Shown piece after piece: positions 34,549 through 45,600 of a stretch of DNA of 64,000 bases; position 1 is the first letter of the stretch, and each line of letters opens with the position of its first letter. This DNA comes from Fonticula-like sp. SCN 57-25 (taxonomy: Eukaryota > Nucleariida > Rotosphaerida). The position numbers and the translations under genes are program-made. The notes under the pieces were generated by a model. It worked only from the letters and a program-made list of their open reading frames with translations. It was not told the origin of the DNA and did not search any database. The stretch is taken from contig MEDX01000016.1 in assembly GCA_001724245.1 (NCBI GenBank), positions 16,113-80,112 of the forward strand, in the 5' to 3' direction.

Positions 34549-34774
34549 GCAGCCTTTTGTGATTGCGCTCCTACCTATCGAGCCCATCGTTTGTCCTTTT
34601 GTTGTTTGCGTTTCACATGATGCCAGTACTTTGTATTAAAACAATATAAATAAGTTGCTCTCAAAAACAGATATATGGATGGATATATGAAACATGGATA
34701 TATAGCACTGATTCGAAGCGGCCTGGGGCATCATGGGTCCTTGGAATCCTTAGTCGCTGACGCATGCCTGCAGC

Positions 34775-35287
34775 TTAGAGCGACATGTCGACGCAACCGT
34801 CGCTATCAAACATCATGCCCTCCCTGGACGAAAACTCCCAGAGAATGTCGTCGGGGTCAGCAACGTTGGCCGTGGTGGTGCCCCAGGGGGTCTTCTCGGG
34901 CTTGACGATGCTGCGGGCGCCCGCGGCAACAAACTTGTCGTGCAGCTCCTGAACCTCCTCGGCAGTCTCGGTAAAATAGCCGACGGCCACCGACGGCACG
35001 ATAAAGTCCGAGGTGCCGTCGATCTTGGCGAGCTTGCTCGCCGGCTCACTGGCGGCAGCCTTTTCGATGTCGCCAGCCTTGCTGTCCTTGTGCTCGCCCT
35101 TGGCACGCAGAGACTCTTGGACTGTAGCGCGATCGTAGATGCACACGGCGATCTTGCCGGTCTGGAAGAAGCAGACATGATCGGTCTCTGAACGCTTGCC
35201 GACCTTCCAGCCGAGGGACTGGTAAAACTTGCGCGAGGCGGGGACGCTGCGCACAGCAAACAGGATGAAGTGAACCGGGAGGGTCAT
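34775..35287 (-). CDS. VOC (glyoxalase/bleomycin-resistance fold) protein, copy 1
   Basis: Single-exon gene, 170 residues. It has the vicinal-oxygen-chelate pattern: ILFAVRSVPASRKFYQSLGW (first beta-alpha unit), a second strand GKIAVCIYD, then VAVGYFTETAEEVQELHDKF, ARSIVKPEKTPWGTT and the terminal DPDDILWEF with its metal-site glutamate. Between the two halves is a charged insert of about 30 residues (AKGEHKDSKAGDIEKAAASE) absent from bacterial relatives. Substrate unknown; members include glyoxalase I-like and dioxygenase-like proteins. It is the tandem copy of the gene at 35880-36422, with about three quarters of residues alike by eye. The lack of introns is notable in an intron-dense region. 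Confidence 0.8.
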   Translation of the reverse strand: MTLPVHFILFAVRSVPASRKFYQSLGWKVGKRSETDHVCFFQTGKIAVCIYDRATVQESLRAKGEHKDSKAGDIEKAAASEPASKLAKIDGTSDFIVPSVAVGYFTETAEEVQELHDKFVAAGARSIVKPEKTPWGTTTANVADPDDILWEFSSREGMMFDSDGCVDMSL

Positions 35288-35879
35288 GGTTGGAGGGTGG
35301 AGGCGCTCGAGTCGAGAGAGGAAGAGGGCGAGGAGGGAAGTGCAGGAGTGGCACCCGGAAACCCCCTATAAATACTCCATTTCAGGTAGCGCGGCAGTGG
35401 CGAACAGTGCTTGGCTCACCGCTACCAGAGCGCCACCACCGGTCAGGGGAGTTGCGCAACACGATGTCCACGTGGCCATCGACAGATTGCTTTTGCTGCA
35501 ACAGTGGCGCATCGGTCCTCGCAAACGGCGATCCAGCATAGCTTTGTGCATGTGCTTTAAAGGACTTTTGGCGCCCGCCTCTGGCCGACGTGAAGCTATG
35601 GCCGGGTCTATCTGATTCTATTGAACATAGTGGCCAGTGGCCGGGTTCTCTTCACCAAGCCCATTACTTGCCCTCTGCGGTTTACGTTTACGTTTTGAGT
35701 TGCAAGTACTTGTATTAAAAACTTCACAAAAATATAGAAACTAGTTGTGAACACTTGGTGATATATGGAATGGTTTGAACTGCGGCATTGACGTTGGTAC
35801 TGATTCGCCCAAATTGGCCCGGGGCATGCGGGCAAAGTCCTTCGAATATTGGTCGCAACTAGTTCAGCATGCACACAGC
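35288..35879. other. Spacer between the VOC copies
   Basis: 592 bases. The left 200 duplicate the VOC/UBR4 promoter, the middle carries a decayed UBR4 fragment, and the right side duplicates the 3' flank of copy 1. No intact gene. Confidence 0.7.
35505..35640 (+). pseudogene. Decayed fragment of the UBR4 gene (5' part of exon 2)
   Basis: About 130 bases resemble 37655-37810 of the intact UBR4 gene. A perfect 23-base match (35581-35603 against 37752-37774) is flanked by diverged blocks: GGTCCTcGCAaACGGCG, GCGATCCA...GCTT, TGTGCTT... and CTATtGAaCA. Relative to the gene, about 20 bases are deleted and single bases lost, so the frame is broken. Directly upstream is a copy of the UBR4 promoter, with the original start codon and exon 1 missing. 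Confidence 0.7.
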
Positions 35880-36422
35880 CTAGAGCGACATGTCGATGCA
35901 CCCGTCGCTATCAAACGTCAGGCCCTCCCTCGACATAAACTCCCAGAGGACGTTGTCGGGGTCGGCGACGTTGGCCGTAGTGGTGCCCCACGGCGTCTGC
36001 TTCGGCTTGACGATGCTGCGAGCGCCCGCGGCAACAAACTTGTCGTGCATCTCCTGAACCTCCTCAGCAGTCTGAGTAAAGAAGCAGACGGCTACAGGCG
36101 GCACGATAAAGTCCGACGTGTCGTCGGTCTTGGCGCGCTTGCTCGCCGGCTCATCCGCAGCAGCATCGCCTTCGGCGGCAGCCTTCTTCTCGGTGTCGTC
36201 CTTTTCAACAGCCTTGGCGTCCTCGTCGTTGTTCTTGGTGCGCAGAGACTCTTGGAATGATGCGCGATCGTAGATGCACACGGCGACCTTGCCCGTCTGG
36301 AAGAAGCAACAATCGTCACTTTCTGAAAACTTGCCGACCTTCCATCCCAGCGACTCGTAAAACTTGCGCGATGCGGGGACGCTACTCACAGCAAAGGAGA
36401 CCAGGTGGATCGGGTGGGCCAT
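35880..36422 (-). CDS. VOC (glyoxalase/bleomycin-resistance fold) protein, copy 2
   Basis: Single-exon gene, 180 residues, tandem paralogue of the 34775-35287 gene. Conserved: VSFAVSSVPASRKFYESLGW, TGKVAVCIYDRASFQESL, FIVPPVAVCFFTQTAEEVQE, GARSIVKPKQTPWGTT and DNVLWEFMSREG. The internal insert is longer than in copy 1 (about 45 residues) and very acidic/basic, ending EPASKRAKTDD, which looks like a monopartite nuclear localisation signal; copy 1 has EPASKLAKIDG there. Divergent from UBR4 with 223 bases between ATGs. The TATAAATA at 36498-36505 points toward UBR4. Function unknown. Confidence 0.8.
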   Translation of the reverse strand: MAHPIHLVSFAVSSVPASRKFYESLGWKVGKFSESDDCCFFQTGKVAVCIYDRASFQESLRTKNNDEDAKAVEKDDTEKKAAAEGDAAADEPASKRAKTDDTSDFIVPPVAVCFFTQTAEEVQEMHDKFVAAGARSIVKPKQTPWGTTTANVADPDNVLWEFMSREGLTFDSDGCIDMSL

Positions 36423-36497
36423 TGTTGGAAAGAGGTTACGGTCGCGTCGACAGAGGAAGAGGGTGCCGAGGGAAGTGCGAGAGGGGCCCCTGGAAAA

Positions 36498-36505
36498 CCC
36501 CTATA
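36498..36505 (+). promoter_or_regulatory. TATA box of UBR4 (duplicated copy at 35367-35374)
   Basis: TATAAATA inside the 17-base block CCCTATAAATACTCCAT, repeated at the same relative place before VOC copy 1. It reads on the plus strand, which suits UBR4. On the minus strand it reads TATTTATA, a poor TATA for the VOC genes about 80 bases away. Confidence 0.5.
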
Positions 36506-36645
36506 AATACTCCATGTTGTGGTGGCGCGACAGTGGCGAACACACTGCATTCTGCCGCAACTTGTCCACCACCACGATATCCACGTGGCCATCAGCAGTT
36601 TGCATTTTGCACTGGGTACTGCTCTGTCTGCGCGGGGAGTTCGTC

Positions 36646-39600
36646 ATGGACGGAGCCGTGCGGCCGAGCAACGGTGAAACAGGGCGCTCGGACGGAGCAA
36701 ACCGAGAGCTAGATGGTATACCAGAGGGTTCGCCTCTGGCGACAGAGGCGGCGCCTTTAAGTGCTGTATCGCCCGCTGATGACGAAGCTCGTGCGGTGGT
36801 TGGCATGCTGACCCAGTCAGGGACCGGGATGGCGTCCGAGGCTGTAGAACGGTTAAACAAATTCCTTGCTGCATGCAAGGGCGTTTCCACATTGGACTCT
36901 ACACTGCTGCCGCTGTATTTAAGACTAGTCTATCGTGCGTCCCGCCTTGTTGTCGAGAGCAACTCAAAGGAGGTGGACGAAAGGTCTGCTTTGCATGCGG
37001 TGGCGGGCGCCTTCAAGATTGCACTCGAGCACGCGCGTGAGTGGTCCGAGGGTGCTGCCGAGACGCTGTCCGACGTGGTTTTGTTTGCTTTGCATGCCGC
37101 GCAGCTGCTTTTGAGAAGCAAGGAGGCGCTTCCGGCGCTTCATGATGACCTTGATGCGGATGACGCAAACGCTGCCAGCCTCGTCCGGCAGCTGATGGCG
37201 GATGCGGCCGAGCACGCGGTGACCAAGGCTTCTGCCGCGGGACCCAGTTACCTTTCGCGTTTTCGAAGCATTGTTAGCGGGAAGGAGGTCGCAGCGCCCC
37301 CCTCGCTCGAGTCGGATCTGCGTGCGCTCTGGGTAGAAACCCACAACGGGCCAGAGCTTCTCCTTTCGCTCGCCGCCAAGCTGTTGAACAAGGGTCATGT
37401 CCAATGTGCACACGGCGCCGTGTCCCTTGCAATTACCACGACAGACTCCCAAATTGGTGCGTTTTATTATCCAATTGTCTATACCTAACTTCAGGTGTAG
37501 CTCGACATGCGCTTCACGCCAGCACGGTGCACATTTTTTCGTATATTTCATCATACAATGCTGCTGACTTGACACCGGCACACCTGATTCTGGGCGTGGA
37601 TGCGTGCGAATTCTTGAGCGACGCCAGCGCTGCAAAGGTACTTCTATTCGCCGTCCTTATGCGCAAGGTCCTGGCAGACGGCGCGATCCAACCTGGCTTC
37701 TCGCACGTGCTTTCCATTGCCTCGCCCGCCAGTAGCCTTGGCGCTCGCCTCCTGGCCGACGTGAAGCTATGGCCCGGGGCTCCCTCACTCGACACTATCG
37801 AGCAGAGCCGCGGGTGGCTCTTTCGTGCTCTTGGGAACCAGGACGCGGTGGTCGTGCTGCTCCGCCAGCTGCACATGATCACATTGTCGCGCTCGTTTAT
37901 TGATGACGTCACAGTCAAGGCGGCGCCTGTTGACGAGTGGTCATTCCTGACCATGGACGATGACACGATCACCGGTTCTATGTTTGCCCCGCCCGAGAAG
38001 GCGTTGGGTGCCGATGCTGCGCTCGATACTGAATCAGGTGAGAAGGACTTTGCGTCATTGTGCGACGTGATTGGCGATTCAATTGTTGCGATTGTCACTT
38101 TTATGCCGAGTTCCGAGCACGACGATGCCGCCACAAACGAGTTCGTCAAGCTGTTGACCGAGGCAGGGAACCAAGACGCGGAACACAAGGCTGGTCAAGA
38201 AGCAGGCTTTAGCAAGTCGGGCCCCGCAAGCGCCATGCGCAAAGTCTTTGTGTGCCTTGCCGCCTCGCGGGCATCCATGATCGCGACGCTTGTCGGCTTG
38301 GACGCGTCCAGTGCCGCGAGCAGGCAGGCAACGCCCGAGGTGACGTTCATGCTGGCCGTTTCCGCGGCCCTTTCAGAATCGAGCGACCTTGCTCTGAGCT
38401 TTGTTTCATATTACATCAGCCGGCTCGAGCATGCGTGTCGGTCCCCGCTGACGCGCGAGGGCCTCTCGTGGCTCGGCTGGGAGCCCACCATTGCGGCGGT
38501 TTCGCTTTGGCAGACGCTGTCCGCCGAGCAAAGGGACGCAGCGCTCGGCCGTGCAGTTGCGTTGCTGAAGAGCACCGGGGAGGATACGTGCTCCGTGGCG
38601 CTCATCTCGTTGCTGCAATTCATCGAAGGTACGAACAACATTATATTTGGCATGCAATCTTACACGTGGCAGTTCTTGCAGTAGTGAACGACGACGAGGC
38701 GGCTTCCCACTTTGTCGCGACACACTTTGAGCATCTTTTCGGGCTCACGTTGCGCCCCGTTGACGCGCCCAATTTCCTCGACATCTTTGCCACAACCACG
38801 CACATTTCTTGCGTGCTGGCGAACGGTTCGACGGTGTCGTTCCCGCTGTTTTCGTTCCGTCTTTCAAGGCATAGCAAGCTTGAGCCCTCCACTGTCCAAG
38901 GTGACGTGTGGCATACAACGGTTCCTACTGTGCTTAAGCTCCTTGCGAGCTCGGTGAAACGCGAATCGCGCATGCCCGATGCTGCTGCAGTGAATGCGGT
39001 TCTCTCGACTTTCCTTCTGGGCGCCGGTACTTTTGACCAACCGCACGAGGTTGTTCACCAGGCGCTTGAGCTCATGACTGCCGCGAAGGGACATGCTGCG
39101 GACGCCGTCGCGCTCACCGCACTTTCCCTCTTTGTGGAGCGCCACCTTGGTTCGATTCCCGCCGAGAGCTGCGAGTCTTTTGTTCCGCATCTGGAGGGCC
39201 TGCTGAAGCTCGGCCCGCGCCTGGTTCGTTCCGCATACGAATATGCTGCCAGCAAGACGATTCTTGTGGACCCTCGCGAGCGTGAGCTGCTTGTCGCTGC
39301 GCTCGAGATTTCTGATGGCGAAAAGGCCTCTTGGGTGGAGATTGGCGGTATTGCCTTGCCCTCCATGCGTGGATTGTCAAAGGTGCGTTTCCAAGCTTGC
39401 TATTACCACCTACTGACGCATATTTTTAGATTGCAAACCCAACAGAGAGCAACGCGACTGAACCACTTTCGGTTGCCAGCATGACGCTTGCCGACAATGA
39501 GCATGTCGCGGTCGTTCTGTCTCTTCGGGCTCTTTTGCGCACCACCCGCGCCCTCTTTACTGCGATGCTCGAGTCCCACTCGGACGCCGCTTCCTTGCGC

Positions 39601-42600
39601 TCGATCCTCTCAAAGAATTTCACGGTGAGCCGCACCGCCGGCTACGCGGATGCCGCGGGCATGTCGGATGCACTCTGCACTCTTGCCGACATTGGCGAGG
39701 CAGTTGACGCGCACGTTCGCGACAACAAGGACGCGGCGCGCGTCGCCATGCTAAAGGCGCTCGCCGCTAACCCGCCGCCTGCGCACGACGACGTTTGGTA
39801 CAAGATTGCGACCGAGGCATTCAAGCGTGGGTCGCACATGTCGGGGCAGCGGGCAGCGGAAGCGCTTGCGGCCTACATGGTTCTTCAAGGCCGATCCAAC
39901 GACGCGCGCGAGAATGCCGATGAGCCATTGACGCTTGTGAGCAAGGCGGCGTTGAGCGCGGGCGAAGCGCGGGCCCGTCTTTTGTCCGCGCTTCCGATTG
40001 ATGATCTCAAGGCCTGGCTGCGTAGCACGGTCGTGAAGCCGGTCTCGAGCGGTTTGATTGAGGACACTGTGAAGGCGCTTGTGAGCGACGATGGCGCCAG
40101 CGCGTCTCTCCTGTATGACGCCGCGTTGGAGTTGATACCGACGAGCGTGCTCAGTGCGCCGTCGAGCAGCATGGCTGGCTTGCTTCGCTGCATCTCGGTG
40201 TTGCTCAAGGACGCTCGGCAGGTGGAAGCCTTTTTGGCCACTGTCGAGACGCACTTGCGCTCCCGTGCGACCGCCATGTCAACGATGGCCCCCGACGTCT
40301 GCCTCACAGAGGACGCTTTTCTCAATGAAATCGAGCTCATCCGCCACGCAGCCGCGTACTCGCTGGACAAGGACCGCCTCGTCGAGTTTGCCAAGGTGTG
40401 CGACCTGGCGTGGACGGCCCCGTCCGACCTAAAGTTTAGGCCTCGGGTGCCGTTCGCGAGGCTTTACACAGACTCTGGAAAGAGAAGCGCTGCCGAGGAG
40501 AAGGATGGCATCGTTCTTGATAGCGATGGTCGCCTCATCGAGCCTGAATCTGATTCGGCAGCTCCGGCGGCTAGTGGAAAGGCTGCGGCCGCGCCGAGCC
40601 AGCTGTGCACCTTTGAGGCGACGGGCAGCGAGTTTGTCGACCAACACTGGTACTGCTGCTACACCTGCGGGCTGAACGGCTCCGAGGGATGCTGCAGTGT
40701 GTGCGTGGATGTCTGCCACAAGGGCCATGATGTGACGTATATGCGCCGTTCGCGCTTCTTTTGCGACTGTGGCGTGCGCGCGGGGCGGTGCAAGGCTCGC
40801 AAGGGTGGCCGCGTGGCCTCGCCCCCGACTGTGCCCTCGAGCACGACGCCGGCTATTGACGTGGAGGCCGTCCGCCTTCAAGAGGACTGGGAGATGGCCC
40901 GCCGCGCCGTTTCCGCTCGGCTCCAGCGGCCGCTTGTATTCGAGAACATTCCCAAGCCTGCCCCGCGTTCGTCGCTTGCCACGGTTGCGGCCGAGTACAT
41001 GAAGGGCGTTGTCGTTGCAACGAATGCGCTTTATCAGCGCACCGCGGCGGCCGTTGCTCAACCCGAGGCCGCTTTCAAGTTTGGGTCGTTGCGGTTTTCG
41101 CCTAGCGAGATTGTTCGCTCGTCGCCGCTCATTAGCCTGCCCAAGGGACAGAGCCGGCCTTCTCGCTGGAATGTGGACGAGGGCCGGACTCAGCGCCAGC
41201 TCATGAGCGATGGCGTCCTGACAAAGCGGCACCTGGCTATCTCTGCAAGCCAGCTTTTGGTGATCCGCGAGGGCGACTATGCCGGCGTTTCCTTGGACAT
41301 TGCCAAGGATGGCGCGGTCAAGGCCGATTCGCCGAGCACCACGAATTTGCTGTCGTTTGGATTCAAGGTGATTTCCTCTGTTGTGAACCCGGTGGAGCCG
41401 ACGTTCATGGTGGTGCTGGGCTTGCGCGACGTGGTGGTGTGTACGATCGATCCTGCGTCACCAGGCAACTTTTCTGAACGCCTCACTCTGGATGTCTCGG
41501 GCGAACTCGACTCTTTCTACGTCATCAAGGCCGAGTGGCTGCCGCAATCCGTACGACACACCCATAGTGACGCTTTGGCTAACATAACGAACAGAGGACG
41601 CACCTGGCTGTTACCACCAACCACGCCGTGTTTATCTTTGACCTCTCTGTCGACGCGCAGTTTCCAAAGTACTACCTTGTGCTCGAGGATGACACGTTCA
41701 TCGTGGACTCTACGGTTGCGTTGGACAAGGAGGCCTTGGCTGCGTCGAACAAGGCAAGCGGCCGGGCGCACTTGATGAGCTCCAGTAGCCTCGAGTCGAT
41801 GGTGGTTGCGCACGCAACCCTCTTTGTCTTGTCCCAGAACGGCGTAATCCACCTCCAGTCGTTGCAGCACGGCGCCAACGAAGGCCGTTTCCCGCTCACT
41901 ATGGGGCTCGAGAACATTTGCGACGACGAGTCAGAACAGCTCGTGATGCGCAAGGGTCATGCCATCTGCTATGCCAACCACAGCCGCCTGCTCATCTACA
42001 GTTTTGCTGATGGTATGTGAATTGTTTTGTTTTACCTTTTCTTACTCTTAATAGGCGAGACGATGATGGCGCGCCTGTCGACTGACATGCTGCAGATTGT
42101 GGAAAAGTTCCAGCTGTGTCCCCGTCGCGACTCGTCCCAGTCCTCGGGCGACGAGGCTCCCAGCGCCGACTTGTATCGCTTCCACAAGGCCGCGCCATGG
42201 GCAGACTTTAGCGAGTGCGCATTCGACGATCGCATTGTGCTCGTCGCGAGGTCGCGCCGCCACGCGCAGGCGATTGCGCTGCAATGGAATCGTCCGGTTG
42301 CCCCCGGCTTTGATCTGTCTTTCGCTCCTTCTAGCGCGTCAACACCTATTCAGTTCCAGTTCTTGCCTGGGTATCGCGAAGGGCGCGGCATCGACGCGAT
42401 TGTGTTGGCCACGCCGGCGAATAGCGAGCCATTCTTTGTGACGCACAATCAGGACGACAGCGTGTCGTGCGCCCGGGTCGTACCTGCTCCCGCAGCAGCC
42501 AGCTCGCCCCTGCTCTCGCGGCAGGAGATTATCCTCCATAGGGCCGGGACGGACGCCGAGGAAACTATTGCGTCGTCCGATATTTCGCCGACCATTTTCG

Positions 42601-45600
42601 AGCGGTTCGACAATATTACGCGCGAGTCCTCATACAGTACGCGTTTCGCTGCATATTTGAGCCAACCTAACATTGTTTTAGGCTCGACCGATATTGACCA
42701 GCTCTCGTCCATTATCAAGCAAAGGCTGACCACTCCTGGCCGCAATGTCACAGCCTCGTCGGCCAATTCGGGTTTCAAGCTCACCGTGACCTCGCCGTCC
42801 GAGGCGCGCAGCATCGTCGGAGTGCGTGTACACGTGGGTGAAGTGGACATTTCTACGGTTCCGACCGAGCTACGGATTTTTAACCGCGCCATCCCGTGTT
42901 ACAAGAATGTGCCGCGCTGGTATGACATCCCGTTCCTTCCGCACGAAATTGCGCGAGGGACGCGCGAGGTTGTGCTGCACGTCGGCGTTGCCCACAACAA
43001 CGGCCGGTCAGGCATCGATGCAGTGGAGGTTTACACAGAGTCTGCGCAGGGCTCGCGGCCGGCGCCGGTCGTCAAGGCACTCAGCATGCACGATGCGCTG
43101 GAAGCAGCTTTCACCGCCTCGCTTCCCAGCGTGTGCGTGACGCACGACTATTCCTTGCTTGAGGCTGCCGCCGTGGCTGCCCTTGGGCTTGCGATCGGCA
43201 CCGACGGCGACGCCATGAAGCGGGCCGCTGTGCCGATTCTTGAAGCGCAACCCGCGCCGCACCTGGTCCACCTCTTCAAGCAGCTTGTCGGGCGAGGCTT
43301 TGCCAATGCGCAACACATTTTCGCCGAGGAGGTTGCCAACGTGTCTCACGCCGAGGCTCTTCTCGAGATGGCCCTGCAGTCGTTTGTGTTGCCCAGTGCA
43401 CGCGTTCCGCAGCCAGATGCTAACTTTGCCGCTTCGCTGGTATCCAAGAGCGTTGCCCTGGCCTTGAGCGAGCCGCTTGACGTGCAGGCGCGCGTCATTA
43501 GCAAGTCTGTTGCGCTGCTGCTCTCGTGCGCGACGGTCGATTCGTTGGCAGCCACAGAGGCGCTGGAAGGGATGCTACTGGACCACCCTTGCCCGTCTGT
43601 TCGCGCATTCACTGCGAGCGCTCTCGCGATCGAGTTTGCTTGCGGCCCGTCGGCTCTCTTGGCGCGGACATCTGCGGCGGAAGAGTTGGTGCTGCTGTTT
43701 GAGCAGGGCGCCAAGAAGGAGCAGGAGGAGCCCGCAAAGACCGAGGCCGTGCCCGAGCCCTCGCAGCCACAGCCGGAAGCACCCACAGACGATGCTGCGC
43801 CTCATCGCGGCCGTGCGACGTTTGACAACACGTTGTCGCGCAAGTGTGACAGCTGCAATTTGTTCCCGCTTGTGAGTGGATTCCACTGCAGAGAGTGCGA
43901 CGACTTTGATGTCTGCGACGACTGCTACGACATGGACCTTTCACATCTCCATGACGCCTCTCACGAGTATGACTACTTTTTGCCGCCGTCTCTCAGCGAG
44001 AGCAACTACCCTGATTTGCATCGCCTCTTGGATGAGGCCGCTGGCTTGGACGAGGAGCGCGTGGGTGAGGAAGAGGAAGAGTACATTGACGATCATGACT
44101 TTGACGACGATGAGGCGGAAGAGGCCGAAGTGGTGAGCGACGATGACGACGAAGGCAGCGATTCGGCCAACGAGGCCGCCTCGGACGACGACGACACCGA
44201 CGAGCATGAAGCGGGCTTTAACGCATTCCAATCCCGCATGCAGGCGCGGATCGCTTCCGAGTTTGGTCGGTCTCGGCGCATGAACCTGAACGGCAGGGAT
44301 ATGCCCCACACGCCAGTTCCATCGCGCGCGAGGCCTGCCGATACGGTCCCGGACCTGCCCGTGGCGCCCAAGTCGCCGGCCGTCTTTGACGCAATCGCCT
44401 TTGACAACGAGCGCGTTCGTGAACGGTACATGCAGCTTCTCCATTCCAAGCTCTTTGAGCGGCTCACGCAGGCGACGGTGGCGCGGCTCACGGGAGAGAA
44501 TGGCCGCACTTTGCTGGCGGGACTGCGCGCCCTCGCGCTGCTTGCCACGCATGCCTCTGCAGAGAACCTTGCCGACGCGGTCCGCGTTTTCGGTGAAGCG
44601 CTCAAGGCGGCGGTCGATGACGAGGGCCTCTGGGCGTCGAGCGCACAGTCGCTCGAAAAAATTGTGCATGTTGTGTCGCTTCTGCTCCTGTTTACCAAGC
44701 GGGCAGCCGCGTACAAGGCGACCGACTCGCGCATTGTCGTCATCTCGATGGGCGACGCCGCGGCCAAGGGGGCTACACAGGCCATGGAATCCATCCAGGG
44801 GACGCTGCAGACAATCGCCGAGTGCCTTGTTCGCATCGACAGCGCAGCGTTCGCGGTTCAAAGCCAAGATGTTCCCTTTGACACGCTCTCGCTGCCTCTC
44901 GCCGAGGAGCCCGTCCCGCGCGAGTGGCCGTTCCTAAACGAAGTGTACGAGGCGCTGCGGATGGCCGAGGCGGCGCCGCTCTCTGTCGATCACCTGGAGC
45001 TGGTGCGTCGCGTCGCGCTCACGCAGGTCATGCGCGTGGCGCTCGCCCTCGTGCAAGCCGGCAGTCTTGGTCAAGCTGAGGTTGAGCGCTGGTCCGGTCT
45101 CGCGACGCAAGTGATGGCGCAGCCGCCGTTCGCAAAGGCCATCCCGTCCGCGGGCCTCCTCTTGGTCGCTGCGAGCGGCTCCCGCGACGCCGCGCTGATG
45201 AGCGTGGACGGCCTCGTTTACGAGTCTTTCCTTTCTCAGCTGCGCGAGCAGCTTGCCGCCGTCCTTGCGCGCGGCAATAGCTACATGGAGCACGCGAGTG
45301 CCGTGGCTCTTCTCCGCGCCATTCTGCGTCGTGTGAATGCACGCCCCGCGGGATGGGCTAAGTTCATCCAGTCGGAGGAAGGCCCGAGCGCCCTGGCGTT
45401 CCTCCTGAAGAACCTTCCGGGGCTGCCTGAGGACGTCGTCGTTCAGATCATTCACTTGTCGGCGGTTGGCATGTCGGGCGCGCCGCCGGTGGAAGCGTCG
45501 GCCAAGTCGAGCGATCGCACGCCGCTGGCACGGCTGCTGAGCATGACGGGCGTCGAGCGCTCGGAGGCTGATTCGTCGTCAAGTGGCAGCCCCAAGCCGC

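Larger units (their letters stand above)
34600..36610. repeat. Tandem segmental duplication of about 1.1 kb (VOC gene unit)
   Basis: The stretch from about 34600 to 35505 matches about 35680 to 36610. Shared landmarks, in order: GTATTAAAA downstream, GATATATGG, the whole VOC coding sequence, AGAGGAAGAGGG, CCCTATAAATACTCCAT (35364-35380 and 36495-36511), GTGGCGAACA, and TCCACGTGGCCATC. The match includes both flanks, so the unit, not just the gene, was copied. Exact edges are by eye. Confidence 0.8.
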
